A stretch of DNA of 64,000 nucleotides from Segatella copri (GTDB lineage Bacteria; Bacteroidota; Bacteroidia; Bacteroidales; Bacteroidaceae), in the NCBI RefSeq assembly GCF_015074785.1, contig NZ_CP042464.1:1054001-1118000 (forward strand), written 5' to 3'. Shown in pieces: positions 50,824-60,542 of this stretch. Both the position numbers and the translations under genes were made by a program. The first letter of the stretch is position 1. Every line of letters begins with the position of its first letter. The notes beneath the pieces were generated by a model. It made no database searches, had not been told where the DNA came from, and saw nothing but the letters and a program-made list of their open reading frames with translations.

Positions 50824-50879
50824 GCGAACTCCCCGAAAAACCGAACAGGAATCCCTGATTTTACTACAATAAGAAAAGA

Positions 50880-50919
50880 AGCCCCTGATGCAAGGAAACG
50901 AGCATCGGGGGCTCTTATT
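50880..50919. terminator. Bidirectional rho-independent terminator
   Basis: AGCCCCTGATGC pairs with GCATCGGGGGCT, followed by CTTATTTTA on the plus strand; the minus strand reads CTTCTTTTCTT after the stem. It separates convergent HU-HIG and membrane-protein genes. Confidence 0.85.
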
Positions 50920-51507
50920 TTACTCCATTACATAGAGGATGGATGTATAGAGCTGCATCACGAGAATGTAGAAAAGAAAGCAGGGCGACAGGAGACGGAT
51001 GCCTTGATTCATCGCATCATAAACCTGACTGATGCCCTTGATACTCTCGCTCATGATGCCGTAACTCATGCTCATCACCATGACCGAGAAACAGATGTAC
51101 GGAATGAGACTATGCGTGAACGGACCCGGAAAGAGGGTTCCTACGGCATTCAGCAGAATGGCATGGGGCAAGAGTGTGAGCGCCAGCAGGATACCTACAG
51201 AGATGCACAACTCGATGAGCATCAGGCGCAAGGCCGTGCGCTGGCGATACTGGGTATGGTCGAAATGGAGCACCCTACTCTGCTTTACCACCCCGATGGT
51301 GATGCTGATGAGCACCAGCCATACGAGCCATACTGAGGTGAGATGGTCTACAAAATGGCCCATAAACCAGCGGATGCCCTCGGGGCTGGTAAGCGAATGG
51401 GCGAACGACTCGGGCATCGCAGCAGTAAGCAGCCACGAAACCAGAATCACCACTACTTCGGCTATTCCCAACGATAATGCCAGATAGGCCAATACTTTCT
51501 TATACAT
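50920..51507 (-). CDS. Five-helix membrane protein, possibly AbgT-like
   Basis: 195 residues with about five membrane helices. Stretches such as TSPEGIRWFMGHFVDHLTSV and SMSYGIMSESIKGISQVYDAM recall the AbgT (aminobenzoyl-glutamate) transporter family, but the protein is far shorter than AbgT. It could be a short family branch, or an unrelated inner-membrane protein. It lies 27 nt after the response regulator gene on the same strand. Confidence 0.6.
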   Translation of the reverse strand: MYKKVLAYLALSLGIAEVVVILVSWLLTAAMPESFAHSLTSPEGIRWFMGHFVDHLTSVWLVWLVLISITIGVVKQSRVLHFDHTQYRQRTALRLMLIELCISVGILLALTLLPHAILLNAVGTLFPGPFTHSLIPYICFSVMVMSMSYGIMSESIKGISQVYDAMNQGIRLLSPCFLFYILVMQLYTSILYVME

Positions 51508-51534
51508 TCTTTAAAAAGCACTTATTGAAACGAA

Positions 51535-52260
51535 TTATTCTTCATCTGCCTGCAGATGGTCGATATCGAGGATGCGGAGCTCGCAGGCTTTTACCACCAG
51601 GCGGGTGGCGTTGATGCCCATGCCGTGGTTGCCGTCAGGGAAGAGTTTCTGAACCAGTTCTGCCTGTCGCTTCTCCAGACTCTTTACGCCGAAAGGCATT
51701 CCGCGCAGGTTGGTAATCTGCTCCTTGGTGTAACCCAGCGCAAGATGGCGCAGGAAACGCTCGTCATACTCATCAATCTCATAATTCACCAGAGCCTCCT
51801 GACGCATCAGCTGACTGTTTACGCTCCGCTTGAAACGGTCTACTATCTTCTGAAGAATAGGCTGGTTGAACACCAGTTTCTTACCTCCCATGCAGCTCGC
51901 CACATCGCCACGCGTAAGGAGTTCGCCACTCTTCAGAATGATGCCGTCGCAGCCCGCATCGAGCACATCTACCCAGAGTTTTTCGTTCAGAATTTCTCCT
52001 GTAAAGATGAGCACCTTCACGTCAGGATACTGCTCCTTGGTCTGGCGGCAGATTTCTACGCCTACCGTGGTGGAACCGCCCAGTCCGAGGTCGAGCAGAA
52101 CCAGATCAGGCAACTGCTGCTTGATGAGTTTCCAATAGGCTATTTCGCTCTCGGCAGTACCGATGATTTCAGCCTCGGGAATATCATTCTTGAAGATACC
52201 CTCTGTGCCCTTCAGTTCCAGGGGCACGTCTTCTACTATGATGACTTTAAAATTTTCCAT
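51535..52260 (-). CDS. Response regulator with DUF5932-like C-terminus
   Basis: 241 residues. A receiver domain (1-125) has acidic EDV, the phosphorylation Asp in LVLLDLGLGGS and the Lys in ILKSGEL. The C-terminal part (YEIDEYDERFLRHLALGYTKEQITN) resembles a LuxR-like helix region but is atypical; I recall the label DUF5932. It is 20 nt downstream of the sensor kinase gene, so the two are cognate. Confidence 0.82.
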   Translation of the reverse strand: MENFKVIIVEDVPLELKGTEGIFKNDIPEAEIIGTAESEIAYWKLIKQQLPDLVLLDLGLGGSTTVGVEICRQTKEQYPDVKVLIFTGEILNEKLWVDVLDAGCDGIILKSGELLTRGDVASCMGGKKLVFNQPILQKIVDRFKRSVNSQLMRQEALVNYEIDEYDERFLRHLALGYTKEQITNLRGMPFGVKSLEKRQAELVQKLFPDGNHGMGINATRLVVKACELRILDIDHLQADEE

Positions 52261-52280
52261 TTTCTGATATTTTTATTTTC

Positions 52281-55200
52281 TTATGACTTTAAACTTTTCC
52301 ATTTGATGCGTGCCGGCAGCACGGCCTCTATCCTGAGGCAACCCTTATCGCTCTGGCAGGCCTTGATGCCGCAGCCGCGCAGATTGGTAATCTCGCCCAG
52401 TTCCCTCACAATCTGCCGGCACAGGAGATAGCGCAAATCGCCCGTCAGAGGGGTGAAGAGCTGGGCATGGAGCGCAGCATCATAGGCCACATCCTGCTGG
52501 TCAATCCAATATCTCACGTAGGCAGAACCCGGAATCTCAGCCACTCCGGTATGGTAATCCTTGGAATTGCCACGCATCAGAGAAACAAGATAGCGGTTCA
52601 GGAAATCATCTGCCTTGATGTTGCCTTCTACCTGCTCCATCGCCTGGGCGCTGAGCAGAGAATAGAGCGATTTATAATAATCTACCAGTTCCTTGAGCGA
52701 ATCTACATCATCGGGCTGCGAATCGATAAGCTGGCGGATGCGCGACGGATAATACATCGTTTCGTGCTTGAGCGTAGACAGACAGTTGTCGAGCACGGAA
52801 TTGGAGATATGAAGCTTATCGTTCTCATATTCAGCCCTATGCAGCTCATCGGTCAGCAGCTCCAGTTTCAGGGATTCCTGCTCAGCTTCGTCGGTTCGCT
52901 TAGCCTTGGTCTGCTCAATCATGGCAAACCGGTAGCTCAGCACGTGGCGGTAATAGAGCAGATAATAAGCCAGCGGCAACTGCAGCAGCAACAGGATGAG
53001 CAGCACCACGGCCACGGTCTTCGAGTTCTCGCTCTGCTGCATCGTGTGCACGTAATTATCGAGCGTATTATCGGCACTTATCTCGCGAAACAGCTGGGTA
53101 TAAACCTTGTTGTTGCTCTGGTAGAGCGACCATTGGTGCAACGCCAGGGCAGCCACGGCACACTCGTTTCTCAGGTCCAGGATGACGTGATAATTGGTTG
53201 GCAGTCCGGAGCGTATCCAGAAGAGTTCTGCCGCCATTCCCACCTCCGGATGAGCCACCATGAGATACTTGCCGTCGGGATATTTCGACAGATAGAACGC
53301 GTTGAGATAATGGCGCGAAGAATCGGCAAAGGCCAGGGTACGCTGGTAGGTACGGTTGATATTGCTGAAGTAGGCGCTATCTGCAAAATCGTCGGCACGC
53401 TGGAGATTGGCATCTACGTTCGTCTTGAGATGATTGTGGCGCTGGCGGATGCCGTTGGTCTTCTTTGCCTCACAAGGCTGGACCGAAGCCGACAGCAGCA
53501 CGAAGAGCATGATGAAGATGCCCAGCAGCTGATGGGTTCGGCGGGCGATGCCTTTAGGCAGACGGAAACTGAAGCGGCTCCCCTCGCCCAACTTGCTTTC
53601 TGCCTTAATCTGACAGCCGGCAAAGAGCGAACTCACCTTCTTATATTTCTCGATGATGCCCTTGCAGTTGAGCAGTCCGAAGCCGTGACCGCCCGTATAG
53701 GTCCGGTCGAAGACATGCGCCAGCTGCTCCTCGTCCATACCCTTTCCGGTATCTGAGATGCTGATTTCCACTAAGTCAGAAACCTTGGCGCTAATGGTTA
53801 CCTTTCCGCCTTCAGGTGTAAACTTGCGGGCGTTATCGGCTATGGTATTGATCATGAAGAGCGTAAGGATGCGGTCGGCCTTGACCACGGCATCTGTAGG
53901 TTCTACATCGAGTTTCACGCCCTGCATCTGGAAGCTCATCTTGCCCTTGCTTACAATATCGAAAAGCTGCTGGAGCGGGAAACTTTCGATACGCAGGCTG
54001 AGTGAGCCCTGGCGCATCTGAATCCACTCCGTAAGCACGTTGTTATATTGGTTAATCTTATCCGTGAGTTCGGCGATATACTGGTAACGTTCCTGCCGCA
54101 CCTCATCGCTTTCGCCCCCTTCGGAAAGTCGGTTTACCTCGTGAATCATGCGGTCGATGAAAGGCGTAATGCTGTTTACGAGCGAAACTTTAGCCCTTTG
54201 TTCCAAATTGCGTTTCTTGTTTTCTTCGATATGCAGTCGGGTTACGTTCAGTTCATCCTGAACCTCCTCCTGCTTATCTTTTAATTCTTTGATTTTCTTA
54301 GTGTTATTCTCGCTCCACTCACGCAAAGGTGCAAGCAGCTCGTCCATCGTCTGGTTCTTCATCTTCTTGCGCTTCATGCGGTCGAAAACGTAGAGCAGAA
54401 CCACCACGAGCACAATCATCGCCACCACGGCAGCAATCATCAGGTTGAGCTGCTGGGCGTTCTCGTCGAGTGCCGCGGCACGTGCCTCCAGCTGGCGGTC
54501 CTGTCGCGAACGGTCCTGCAAATCCAGATAGATATTGCGGTTGTAATCGCTCTGCTGCTTATCATCTATAGCCGAATAAACCAGACAGAGTCTTTCACGT
54601 ATCGACGCTACGAGGTCGGGTGCCTGCTCTATCGCCTTGTTGTCGTTCAGAGCATGATTCAGGCAGTCGAGCGCCGAAGAATAATCATGGATATCCCAGA
54701 AACATTCAGCCAGCGTACGGTTGGCTCCGGCAGTCTGATAAACATCTCCGTAGCTCGAAAAGATGTTGAGGGCACGCTGGGCAAAGTTGCCTGCCAGCAG
54801 ATTGTTTGGCATCTGCTCGATGTTGAGATACTGGAAGGCAGGCAGGTTGTTGCGGATGAGGAAATCGCTCACCTCTCCTTTTCTGAGGTGCTCGCTAATA
54901 GATTGCAGGGCATTAGCCTGCCAGTAAGGATAAGGATGGGCAGGGTCGCTAGCCAACATGTAGCAACTGATCAGCCGGTCGAATTCCGCCTGATTGATTT
55001 CGTTTTCGGTTCCCTTGACGATAGCTCCGCCCGAACCTATATTATAAAGATAGTTGAGATATTGTGCCGAATCCTGTTCCAGCTCATCTGGGTCCAGACG
55101 GTTAAGCTCCTGAAGCATCGGCTCGTCTAAGCCCACATAATAAAAATAGGTGGCGGCAACAATACTGAATTCAGATTTCGCATAAACCACGCGTTTGCTT

Positions 55201-55655
55201 TCCCTCTTTGGCATGGAATTCACCTCTTCGCGAATTCTGCGCAAACGCCTCATCGCCTTCTCGCGATAAGCATAAAAATCTTTGTTGTGCGATTCTCTCT
55301 GGCAGAGTCGCATGTTCTGAACATCGGCAATGGCGAGTTCTATCTGATTATCGCTCTCCTCTTCAACTTTCCTCAGCCATCCCTTGGCACCCTTGTAATC
55401 CATCTTGGCTATACAGACGAAGGCAAGGTTGTTATAGGCTTCAGCACGGCCTGAGGAATAATTTTCTGAAAGCTTCAAAGCCCTCTCAGCCAGCACTTTA
55501 GTAGAATCGAGGTTGCGATAATGATAAGCATAGGATTGCTCGTTCAGCTCATCTACCCTAGCCTTATTCGCAGGAGAACAAGCTGAAAGAAAAAGTGTCG
55601 CCACCACCAGAACTGATGATGGCGACATGGAAAAGAAGGATGCAGAAATTTGCAT
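52281..55655 (-). CDS. Large two-part sensor kinase (DUF5112/DUF5113 type)
   Basis: 1124 residues. Part one: lipoprotein signal (VLVVATLFLSAC; start may be Met10), TPR-like helices, a membrane helix (~408-430), coiled coil, and an ATPase domain with N-box NTIADNARKF, G1 DTGKGMD and G2 GHGFGLLNCKG. Part two begins with a second signal-peptide-like segment (FIMLFVLLSASVQPCEA, ~700), a periplasmic part, another helix (~880), then an H-box-like LKHETMYYPSRIRQLID near 975. The ATPase therefore precedes the only His-containing dimerisation motif. It should phosphorylate the neighbouring regulator; the signal is unknown. Confidence 0.85.
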   Translation of the reverse strand: MQISASFFSMSPSSVLVVATLFLSACSPANKARVDELNEQSYAYHYRNLDSTKVLAERALKLSENYSSGRAEAYNNLAFVCIAKMDYKGAKGWLRKVEEESDNQIELAIADVQNMRLCQRESHNKDFYAYREKAMRRLRRIREEVNSMPKRESKRVVYAKSEFSIVAATYFYYVGLDEPMLQELNRLDPDELEQDSAQYLNYLYNIGSGGAIVKGTENEINQAEFDRLISCYMLASDPAHPYPYWQANALQSISEHLRKGEVSDFLIRNNLPAFQYLNIEQMPNNLLAGNFAQRALNIFSSYGDVYQTAGANRTLAECFWDIHDYSSALDCLNHALNDNKAIEQAPDLVASIRERLCLVYSAIDDKQQSDYNRNIYLDLQDRSRQDRQLEARAAALDENAQQLNLMIAAVVAMIVLVVVLLYVFDRMKRKKMKNQTMDELLAPLREWSENNTKKIKELKDKQEEVQDELNVTRLHIEENKKRNLEQRAKVSLVNSITPFIDRMIHEVNRLSEGGESDEVRQERYQYIAELTDKINQYNNVLTEWIQMRQGSLSLRIESFPLQQLFDIVSKGKMSFQMQGVKLDVEPTDAVVKADRILTLFMINTIADNARKFTPEGGKVTISAKVSDLVEISISDTGKGMDEEQLAHVFDRTYTGGHGFGLLNCKGIIEKYKKVSSLFAGCQIKAESKLGEGSRFSFRLPKGIARRTHQLLGIFIMLFVLLSASVQPCEAKKTNGIRQRHNHLKTNVDANLQRADDFADSAYFSNINRTYQRTLAFADSSRHYLNAFYLSKYPDGKYLMVAHPEVGMAAELFWIRSGLPTNYHVILDLRNECAVAALALHQWSLYQSNNKVYTQLFREISADNTLDNYVHTMQQSENSKTVAVVLLILLLLQLPLAYYLLYYRHVLSYRFAMIEQTKAKRTDEAEQESLKLELLTDELHRAEYENDKLHISNSVLDNCLSTLKHETMYYPSRIRQLIDSQPDDVDSLKELVDYYKSLYSLLSAQAMEQVEGNIKADDFLNRYLVSLMRGNSKDYHTGVAEIPGSAYVRYWIDQQDVAYDAALHAQLFTPLTGDLRYLLCRQIVRELGEITNLRGCGIKACQSDKGCLRIEAVLPARIKWKSLKS

Positions 55656-55676
55656 CTCGATGAAAAATAGTCTAAA

Positions 55677-56348
55677 TTAAGCGCGAGCCTTCGCGATGTA
55701 ACCGAGAGCCTCCTGACACTTGGCTGTGATGGCAGCCCAGTCGCCAGCAGCAACTGTCTCCTTAGGGAAGAGCTTAGAGCCCATACCTACGCAGAGAACG
55801 CCAGCCTTGATCCAAGGAGTAAGATTCTCCTCTGTTGGCTCTACCGCACCTGTTACCATGATGTTGCTCCAACGCAAAGGTGCCATTACGTTCTTGACGA
55901 ATGAAGGACCGCCTACGTTACCTGCTGGGAATACCTTGGTTACGTCGCAACCGGCAGCCTGAGCATTATTGATTTCAGTTACAGAACCGCAACCTGGTGA
56001 ATAAGGAACCAGACGACGGTTGCAAACTGGAGCAATCTCTGGGTTGAAGTTAGGACCTACGATGAAGTTAGCGCCGAGCTGGAGATACAGAGAAGCTGTA
56101 CCGGCGTCAACAACTGTACCTGCACCCAGAATCATCTCAGGACAAGCCTTGTCGGCCCACTTTACCAACTCTCCGAAAATCTCGTGAGCGAAGTCACCAC
56201 GGTTAGTAAACTCGAAAACACGTACGCCACCCTCGTAACAAGCCTTGATGACGTTCTTGCAGATTTCAACATCCTTATTGAAGAAAACAGGTACCATACC
56301 AGTCTCTTTCATAGCTGCCATAACCTGCATTTTGCTAAACTTTGCCAT
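55677..56348 (-). CDS. eda: KDPG/KHG aldolase
   Basis: It splits 2-keto-3-deoxy-6-phosphogluconate into pyruvate and glyceraldehyde-3-phosphate. 223 residues with the Schiff-base lysine K138 in VTKVFPAG, the catalytic Glu46 (FEFTNRGD) and GAGTV. It follows kdgK after a 106-nt repeat-filled spacer and completes uronate breakdown with the genes of this cluster. Confidence 0.95.
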   Translation of the reverse strand: MAKFSKMQVMAAMKETGMVPVFFNKDVEICKNVIKACYEGGVRVFEFTNRGDFAHEIFGELVKWADKACPEMILGAGTVVDAGTASLYLQLGANFIVGPNFNPEIAPVCNRRLVPYSPGCGSVTEINNAQAAGCDVTKVFPAGNVGGPSFVKNVMAPLRWSNIMVTGAVEPTEENLTPWIKAGVLCVGMGSKLFPKETVAAGDWAAITAKCQEALGYIAKARA

Positions 56349-56370
56349 TACCTTATATGAATTAATAATG

Positions 56371-56454
56371 AATAGTTTATAGTTTATAAGAGCTACGCCG
56401 TAAGCAAGACTGCCTATAAACTATCAACTATCAACTATAAACTTTAAACTATAA
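56371..56454. repeat. TAGTTTATAG-family inverted repeat between kdgK and eda
   Basis: AATAGTTTATAGTTTATA faces CTATAAACTATCAACTATC across the core AGCTACGCCGTAAGCAAGAC. The core is close to that of the repeat at 1394-1541. It lies inside an operon, so it may tune eda relative to kdgK. Confidence 0.6.
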
Positions 56455-57477
56455 TTATCTCTGAACTCGACCATTAGCGTTACCGCCAGCCAGGCTCTCT
56501 ACCTCGTCAGCAGATACCAGGTTGAAGTCGCCTGGGATAGTATGCTTCAAAGCAGAAGCAGCTACCGCAAACTCAAGAGCCTCGCCCTGAGTCTCCTTAG
56601 TAAGAAGACCGTGAATCAGACCACCAGAGAAAGAGTCGCCACCACCAACGCGGTCGATGATAGGGTTGATGTCGTAGTGCTTGCTCTGATAGAACTCCTT
56701 ACCATCATAGATAAGAGCCTTCCAGCCGTTGTGTGTAGCAGAGAGAGATTCGCGGAGAGTAGAAACAACATATTTGAATCCGAACTCCTTCATCATGCCC
56801 TTGAAGATTCCGTAGTAACCCTCAGCATCAGTCTTACCGCCCTCTACGTCAGCATCTGGCTTGAAGCCCAGACAGAGCTGAGCATCTTCCTCATTACCGA
56901 TGCAAACATCAACATACTGCATCAGAGGACGCATAACAGAGATAGCCTTCTCAGAAGTCCAGAGCTTCTTGCGGAAGTTGAGGTCAACAGAAACAGTTAC
57001 GCCGTGACGCTTAGCAGCCTCACAAGCCAACTTGGTAAGTTCAGCAGCCTTGTCGCTGATAGCTGGAGTAATACCGCTCCAATGGAACCATTGGGCACCC
57101 TCCATAATCTTGTCGAAATCGAAATCAGATGGGTCAGCCTCAGCAATTGCGCTGTGTGCACGGTCGTAGATTACCTTGGATGGGCGCATAGAAGCACCAG
57201 TCTCGGCATAGTAGAGACCTACGCGGTCGCCACCACGTGCGATGAACTCTGTGTTAACGCCGTAACGACGGAGACCGTTGACAGCAATCTGACCGATCTC
57301 GTGCTTAGGGAGTTTAGATACGAAGTAAGCATCATGGCCATAGTTAGCCAAGCTTACAGCTACGTTAGCCTCACCACCACCAGGGATGATGCGAAGTGAT
57401 TCACTCTGAATGAAACGATCATTGCCTTCTGGTGATAAACGAAGCATGATCTCGCCTAATGTTACAATTTTTGCCAT
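56455..57477 (-). CDS. kdgK: 2-keto-3-deoxygluconate kinase (PfkB family)
   Basis: KdgK phosphorylates KDG to KDPG. The start is set at 57477 (MAKIVTLGEIMLRLSPEGND), the conserved PfkB N-terminus; 21 more codons are open upstream. 340 residues with the substrate-binding GGGEANVAVSLANYG and the anion-hole/catalytic DRVGGGDSFSGGLIHGL (catalytic Asp). Located with eda, uxaA and a LacI-type regulator, so the substrate is firmly KDG. Confidence 0.92.
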   Translation of the reverse strand: MAKIVTLGEIMLRLSPEGNDRFIQSESLRIIPGGGEANVAVSLANYGHDAYFVSKLPKHEIGQIAVNGLRRYGVNTEFIARGGDRVGLYYAETGASMRPSKVIYDRAHSAIAEADPSDFDFDKIMEGAQWFHWSGITPAISDKAAELTKLACEAAKRHGVTVSVDLNFRKKLWTSEKAISVMRPLMQYVDVCIGNEEDAQLCLGFKPDADVEGGKTDAEGYYGIFKGMMKEFGFKYVVSTLRESLSATHNGWKALIYDGKEFYQSKHYDINPIIDRVGGGDSFSGGLIHGLLTKETQGEALEFAVAASALKHTIPGDFNLVSADEVESLAGGNANGRVQR

Positions 57478-57871
57478 GTTTGATAGTTTTAATTTTTTTG
57501 TTTTTATTTTGTTTGTTATGAGTAACAAATTAAATTCCACTTTTCAGTAGAGAAATGAAGTTCAATTATCAGTTGTCGTTCAATTTCGAGGGCAAAAATA
57601 ACCATAATTTCTCGAATAACGAAATAAAATCGCATTTTTTTTTGTTTTTCGTGCAAAAAAGTTGCTGTGTCTTCGCACAATTCAAAAAAATGTTGTATAT
57701 TTGCGGCAAAATTCGTACTTGTGGTCGCACACAACAGAATTGCTTAATACTAATTGTGGTCTGTGCACAGCTAGGAAGTACCTGCGACGTTTTATCTATC
57801 GTAGCCCCCAGGAGAGGCTCCTTATATAATAAGTACACGCGAGGCTACCAGACCCGTAATGCTAAAAAACA
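57478..57871. promoter_or_regulatory. Divergent control region between kdgK and the LacI-type gene
   Basis: A minus-strand TATTTTTG (57593-57600) suits kdgK, and TATATTTG (57696-57703) suits the regulator gene. Both leaders are long (about 110 and 160 nt). The regulator leader can fold GTAGCC with GGCTAC (57800-57854) around AGGAGAGGCTCCT. It probably holds the regulator's operators, but none stands out. Confidence 0.55.
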
Positions 57872-58936
57872 ATGGCCGAAAAAATCAGAATCAAGGATAT
57901 TGCTGAGAGAGCTGGCGTATCCGTTGGAACCGTAGACCGAGTTCTGCACGACCGTCCAAACGTGTCGAAAACTGCACGCGACAAGGTCGAGAAAGCCCTC
58001 AAGGAAATGAATTATCAGCCTAATGTGTACGCCAGCGCTCTGGCTTACAACAAATCCTATACCTTCTACCTGCTGATTCCGAAACATGAATCGGAGGCTT
58101 ACTGGGAGGAGATAGAGGAAGGCGCAAAAAAATGTGAAGATATCCGACGTGACTTCCATATCGATGTAGAGATTCGTTTCTATGAGCGTTCCACCGAGGA
58201 ATCGTTCCGCGAAGAAGGCAACAAGATTCTTGAGGCCAGTCCGGAAGGAGTCATCGTGGTGCCTTCATCGCTCGACGTGACCCGCGAGTTTACCGAGGCG
58301 TTACACCACAGAGGCATCCCGTTCATCCTGCTCGACTCCTACATGCCCGATCTGCGTCCGCTCTCTTTCTTCGGTCAGGATTCGTTCTGTTCGGGGTTCT
58401 TCTCAGCCAAGATGCTGATGATGCTTGCCGCAAAGGAAGATGAAATCATGCTCATGAGGCAAACCAAAGACGGAAGAGTGGTCAGCAAGCAGCAGGATAA
58501 CCGAGAGGTAGGATTCCGCCATTACATGCACGATCACTTCCCTAACGTGAAGATTACCATGCTCGACCTGCCGTTGAGCGGCACACGTGCAGAATTCGTC
58601 AAAATGCTGGAGAAGTTCTTTGCCGAGCATCCGAACATCCACCATTGCATCACCATGACTTCGAAGGCGCACATCGTGGGCGACTTCCTGCTGAAAACCA
58701 ACCGCCGCGACGTTCAGATCATGGGCTATGATATGGTAGAGAAAAACGCCCGCTGTCTGCGCGAAGGAAGCATCTCCTTCCTCATCGCCCAGCACGCCTA
58801 CATGCAGGGTTACTCCTGCGTAGACACGCTCTTCCAGGCCATCGTGCTGAAGAAGAAAGTTACGCCGGTAAACTATATGCCTATCGAGCTGTTGATGAAG
58901 GAAAATGTAGATTTCTATCGCAGAACCCAGCTCTAA
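57872..58936 (+). CDS. LacI-family transcriptional regulator
   Basis: 354 residues. N-terminal HTH IRIKDIAERAGVSVGTVDRVLH (written in part: IKDIAERAGVSVGTVDRVL) and a periplasmic-binding-like effector domain (60-354). It is divergent from kdgK-eda and upstream of uxaA-nhaC, so it most likely responds to a uronate intermediate and controls both operons. TVDRVL in the recognition helix differs from the usual TVSRVL, as in a Bacteroidetes subgroup. Confidence 0.9.
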   Translation: MAEKIRIKDIAERAGVSVGTVDRVLHDRPNVSKTARDKVEKALKEMNYQPNVYASALAYNKSYTFYLLIPKHESEAYWEEIEEGAKKCEDIRRDFHIDVEIRFYERSTEESFREEGNKILEASPEGVIVVPSSLDVTREFTEALHHRGIPFILLDSYMPDLRPLSFFGQDSFCSGFFSAKMLMMLAAKEDEIMLMRQTKDGRVVSKQQDNREVGFRHYMHDHFPNVKITMLDLPLSGTRAEFVKMLEKFFAEHPNIHHCITMTSKAHIVGDFLLKTNRRDVQIMGYDMVEKNARCLREGSISFLIAQHAYMQGYSCVDTLFQAIVLKKKVTPVNYMPIELLMKENVDFYRRTQL

Positions 58937-59026
58937 GGCTATCGGGCAGAACAGGGCTTCCGCATGGAAGACAATTCATACAGGAACATTATAAATGATA
59001 AACAATAAATAAAAGACAGACTACGT

Positions 59027-60523
59027 ATGGAACAATCAAGTTTTATCAAGATTAACCCTGCCGACTCGGTAGTGGTTTGCTTGCGCCCTATGAAGAAGGG
59101 TGAAACGATTGAAGTAGATGGCAAGACCATCACATTATTGCAGGATACTCCTGCAGGACACAAGGTGCTCATCAACGATGCTGCCGAGGGTACAGACATC
59201 CTGAAGTATGGCTACCCTATCGGTCATGCAAAGACCGGTCTCAAGGCGGGCGAATGGGTAAACGAGAACAACCTCAAGACCAATCTTGCCGGTACGCTCG
59301 AATATACCTACAACCCGGTTAACGAGCAGCTGAACATCGCTAAGGAAAACCGCACCTTCATGGGCTACGTTCGCAAGAATGGCGAAGTAGGCGTAAGAAA
59401 CGAAGTATGGGTAGTTCCTACCGTGGGCTGCGTTAACGGCGTGGCTGAGAAACTGGTAGAACTCCTCAAGAAAGAAACAGGCTGCGAAGGCATCGACGCC
59501 ATCCACGCATGGCACCACAACTTCGGTTGCTCACAGCTCTCGGGCGACCATGAGAATACCCGCAAGGTGCTTCGCGATATCTGTCTGCATCCAAACGCAG
59601 GTGCCGTGCTCGTTCTCTCTCTCGGCTGCGAGAACAACCAGCCAGATGATTTCATGAAGATGCTCGGCGACTATGATCACGACCGCATCAAACTTCTTGT
59701 AACACAGAAGGTTGAAGGCGATGAGCTAGAGGAAGGCATGAAGATTCTGCGCGACCTCTATGCCCAGGCTAAGGAAGACAAGCGCGAGGAAGTTCCGGTA
59801 AGCAAACTGCGCGTAGGTTTGAAGTGTGGCGGTTCTGACGGCTTCAGCGGAATTACAGCCAACCCATTGGTAGGTGAATTCAGCGACTGGCTCGTAGCAC
59901 AGGGCGGTACAAGCATCCTGACAGAGGTGCCTGAAATGTTTGGCGCAGAAACCATTCTGATGAACCGTTGCGAGAACAAGGAACTCTTCGACAAGACTGT
60001 TCACCTGATTAATGACTTCAAGGAATACTTCCTGAGCCATGGTGAGCCAGTTGGCGAGAACCCTTCTCCAGGTAACAAGGCAGGTGGTATTTCTACCCTC
60101 GAAGATAAGGCTTTGGGTTGCACCCAGAAGTGCGGCCGTGCTCCGGTAAGCGGCGTGCTCCAGTATGGCGACCGTCTGGAGACAACCGGTTTGAACCTGC
60201 TTTCAGCTCCGGGTAACGACCTTGTAGCAGCCACAGCTCTGGCTTCAGCAGGTTGCCAGCTCGTTCTCTTCACCACAGGTCGCGGAACCCCATTCGGAAC
60301 CTTCGTGCCAACGATGAAGATTTCTACCAACAGCAATCTGGCAAAGAACAAGCCAAACTGGATTGACTTCAACGCCGGTGCTCTGGTAGAAGGTGTAGAA
60401 ATGAAAGACTTGGTAAGCAAGTTTATTGATAAGATTATAGCCGTAGCAAGTGGCGAGGAGGCTCGCAACGAGTATAATGGCTATCGTGAAATCTCCATCT
60501 TCAAGAATGGAGTAACTCTTTAA
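59027..60523 (+). CDS. uxaA: Altronate dehydratase
   Basis: UxaA dehydrates D-altronate to 2-keto-3-deoxygluconate, the step before KdgK. 498 residues, combining the N-terminal SAF-like domain (about 1-90) and the C-terminal dehydratase core (GVRNEVWVVPTVGCVNG, HNFGCSQLSGDHENT, GLKCGGSDGFSGI). Cys and His ligands for the catalytic metal are visible (CSQLSGDHE, CGGSDGFSG). The NhaC gene begins 19 nt later. Confidence 0.94.
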   Translation: MEQSSFIKINPADSVVVCLRPMKKGETIEVDGKTITLLQDTPAGHKVLINDAAEGTDILKYGYPIGHAKTGLKAGEWVNENNLKTNLAGTLEYTYNPVNEQLNIAKENRTFMGYVRKNGEVGVRNEVWVVPTVGCVNGVAEKLVELLKKETGCEGIDAIHAWHHNFGCSQLSGDHENTRKVLRDICLHPNAGAVLVLSLGCENNQPDDFMKMLGDYDHDRIKLLVTQKVEGDELEEGMKILRDLYAQAKEDKREEVPVSKLRVGLKCGGSDGFSGITANPLVGEFSDWLVAQGGTSILTEVPEMFGAETILMNRCENKELFDKTVHLINDFKEYFLSHGEPVGENPSPGNKAGGISTLEDKALGCTQKCGRAPVSGVLQYGDRLETTGLNLLSAPGNDLVAATALASAGCQLVLFTTGRGTPFGTFVPTMKISTNSNLAKNKPNWIDFNAGALVEGVEMKDLVSKFIDKIIAVASGEEARNEYNGYREISIFKNGVTL

Positions 60524-60542
60524 TTAAGAAGAAAAAAGAAGT

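Noticed and set aside
52467..53756. A 429-codon open frame on the plus strand
   Set aside because: Antisense to the sensor kinase; no signal, domain or promoter.
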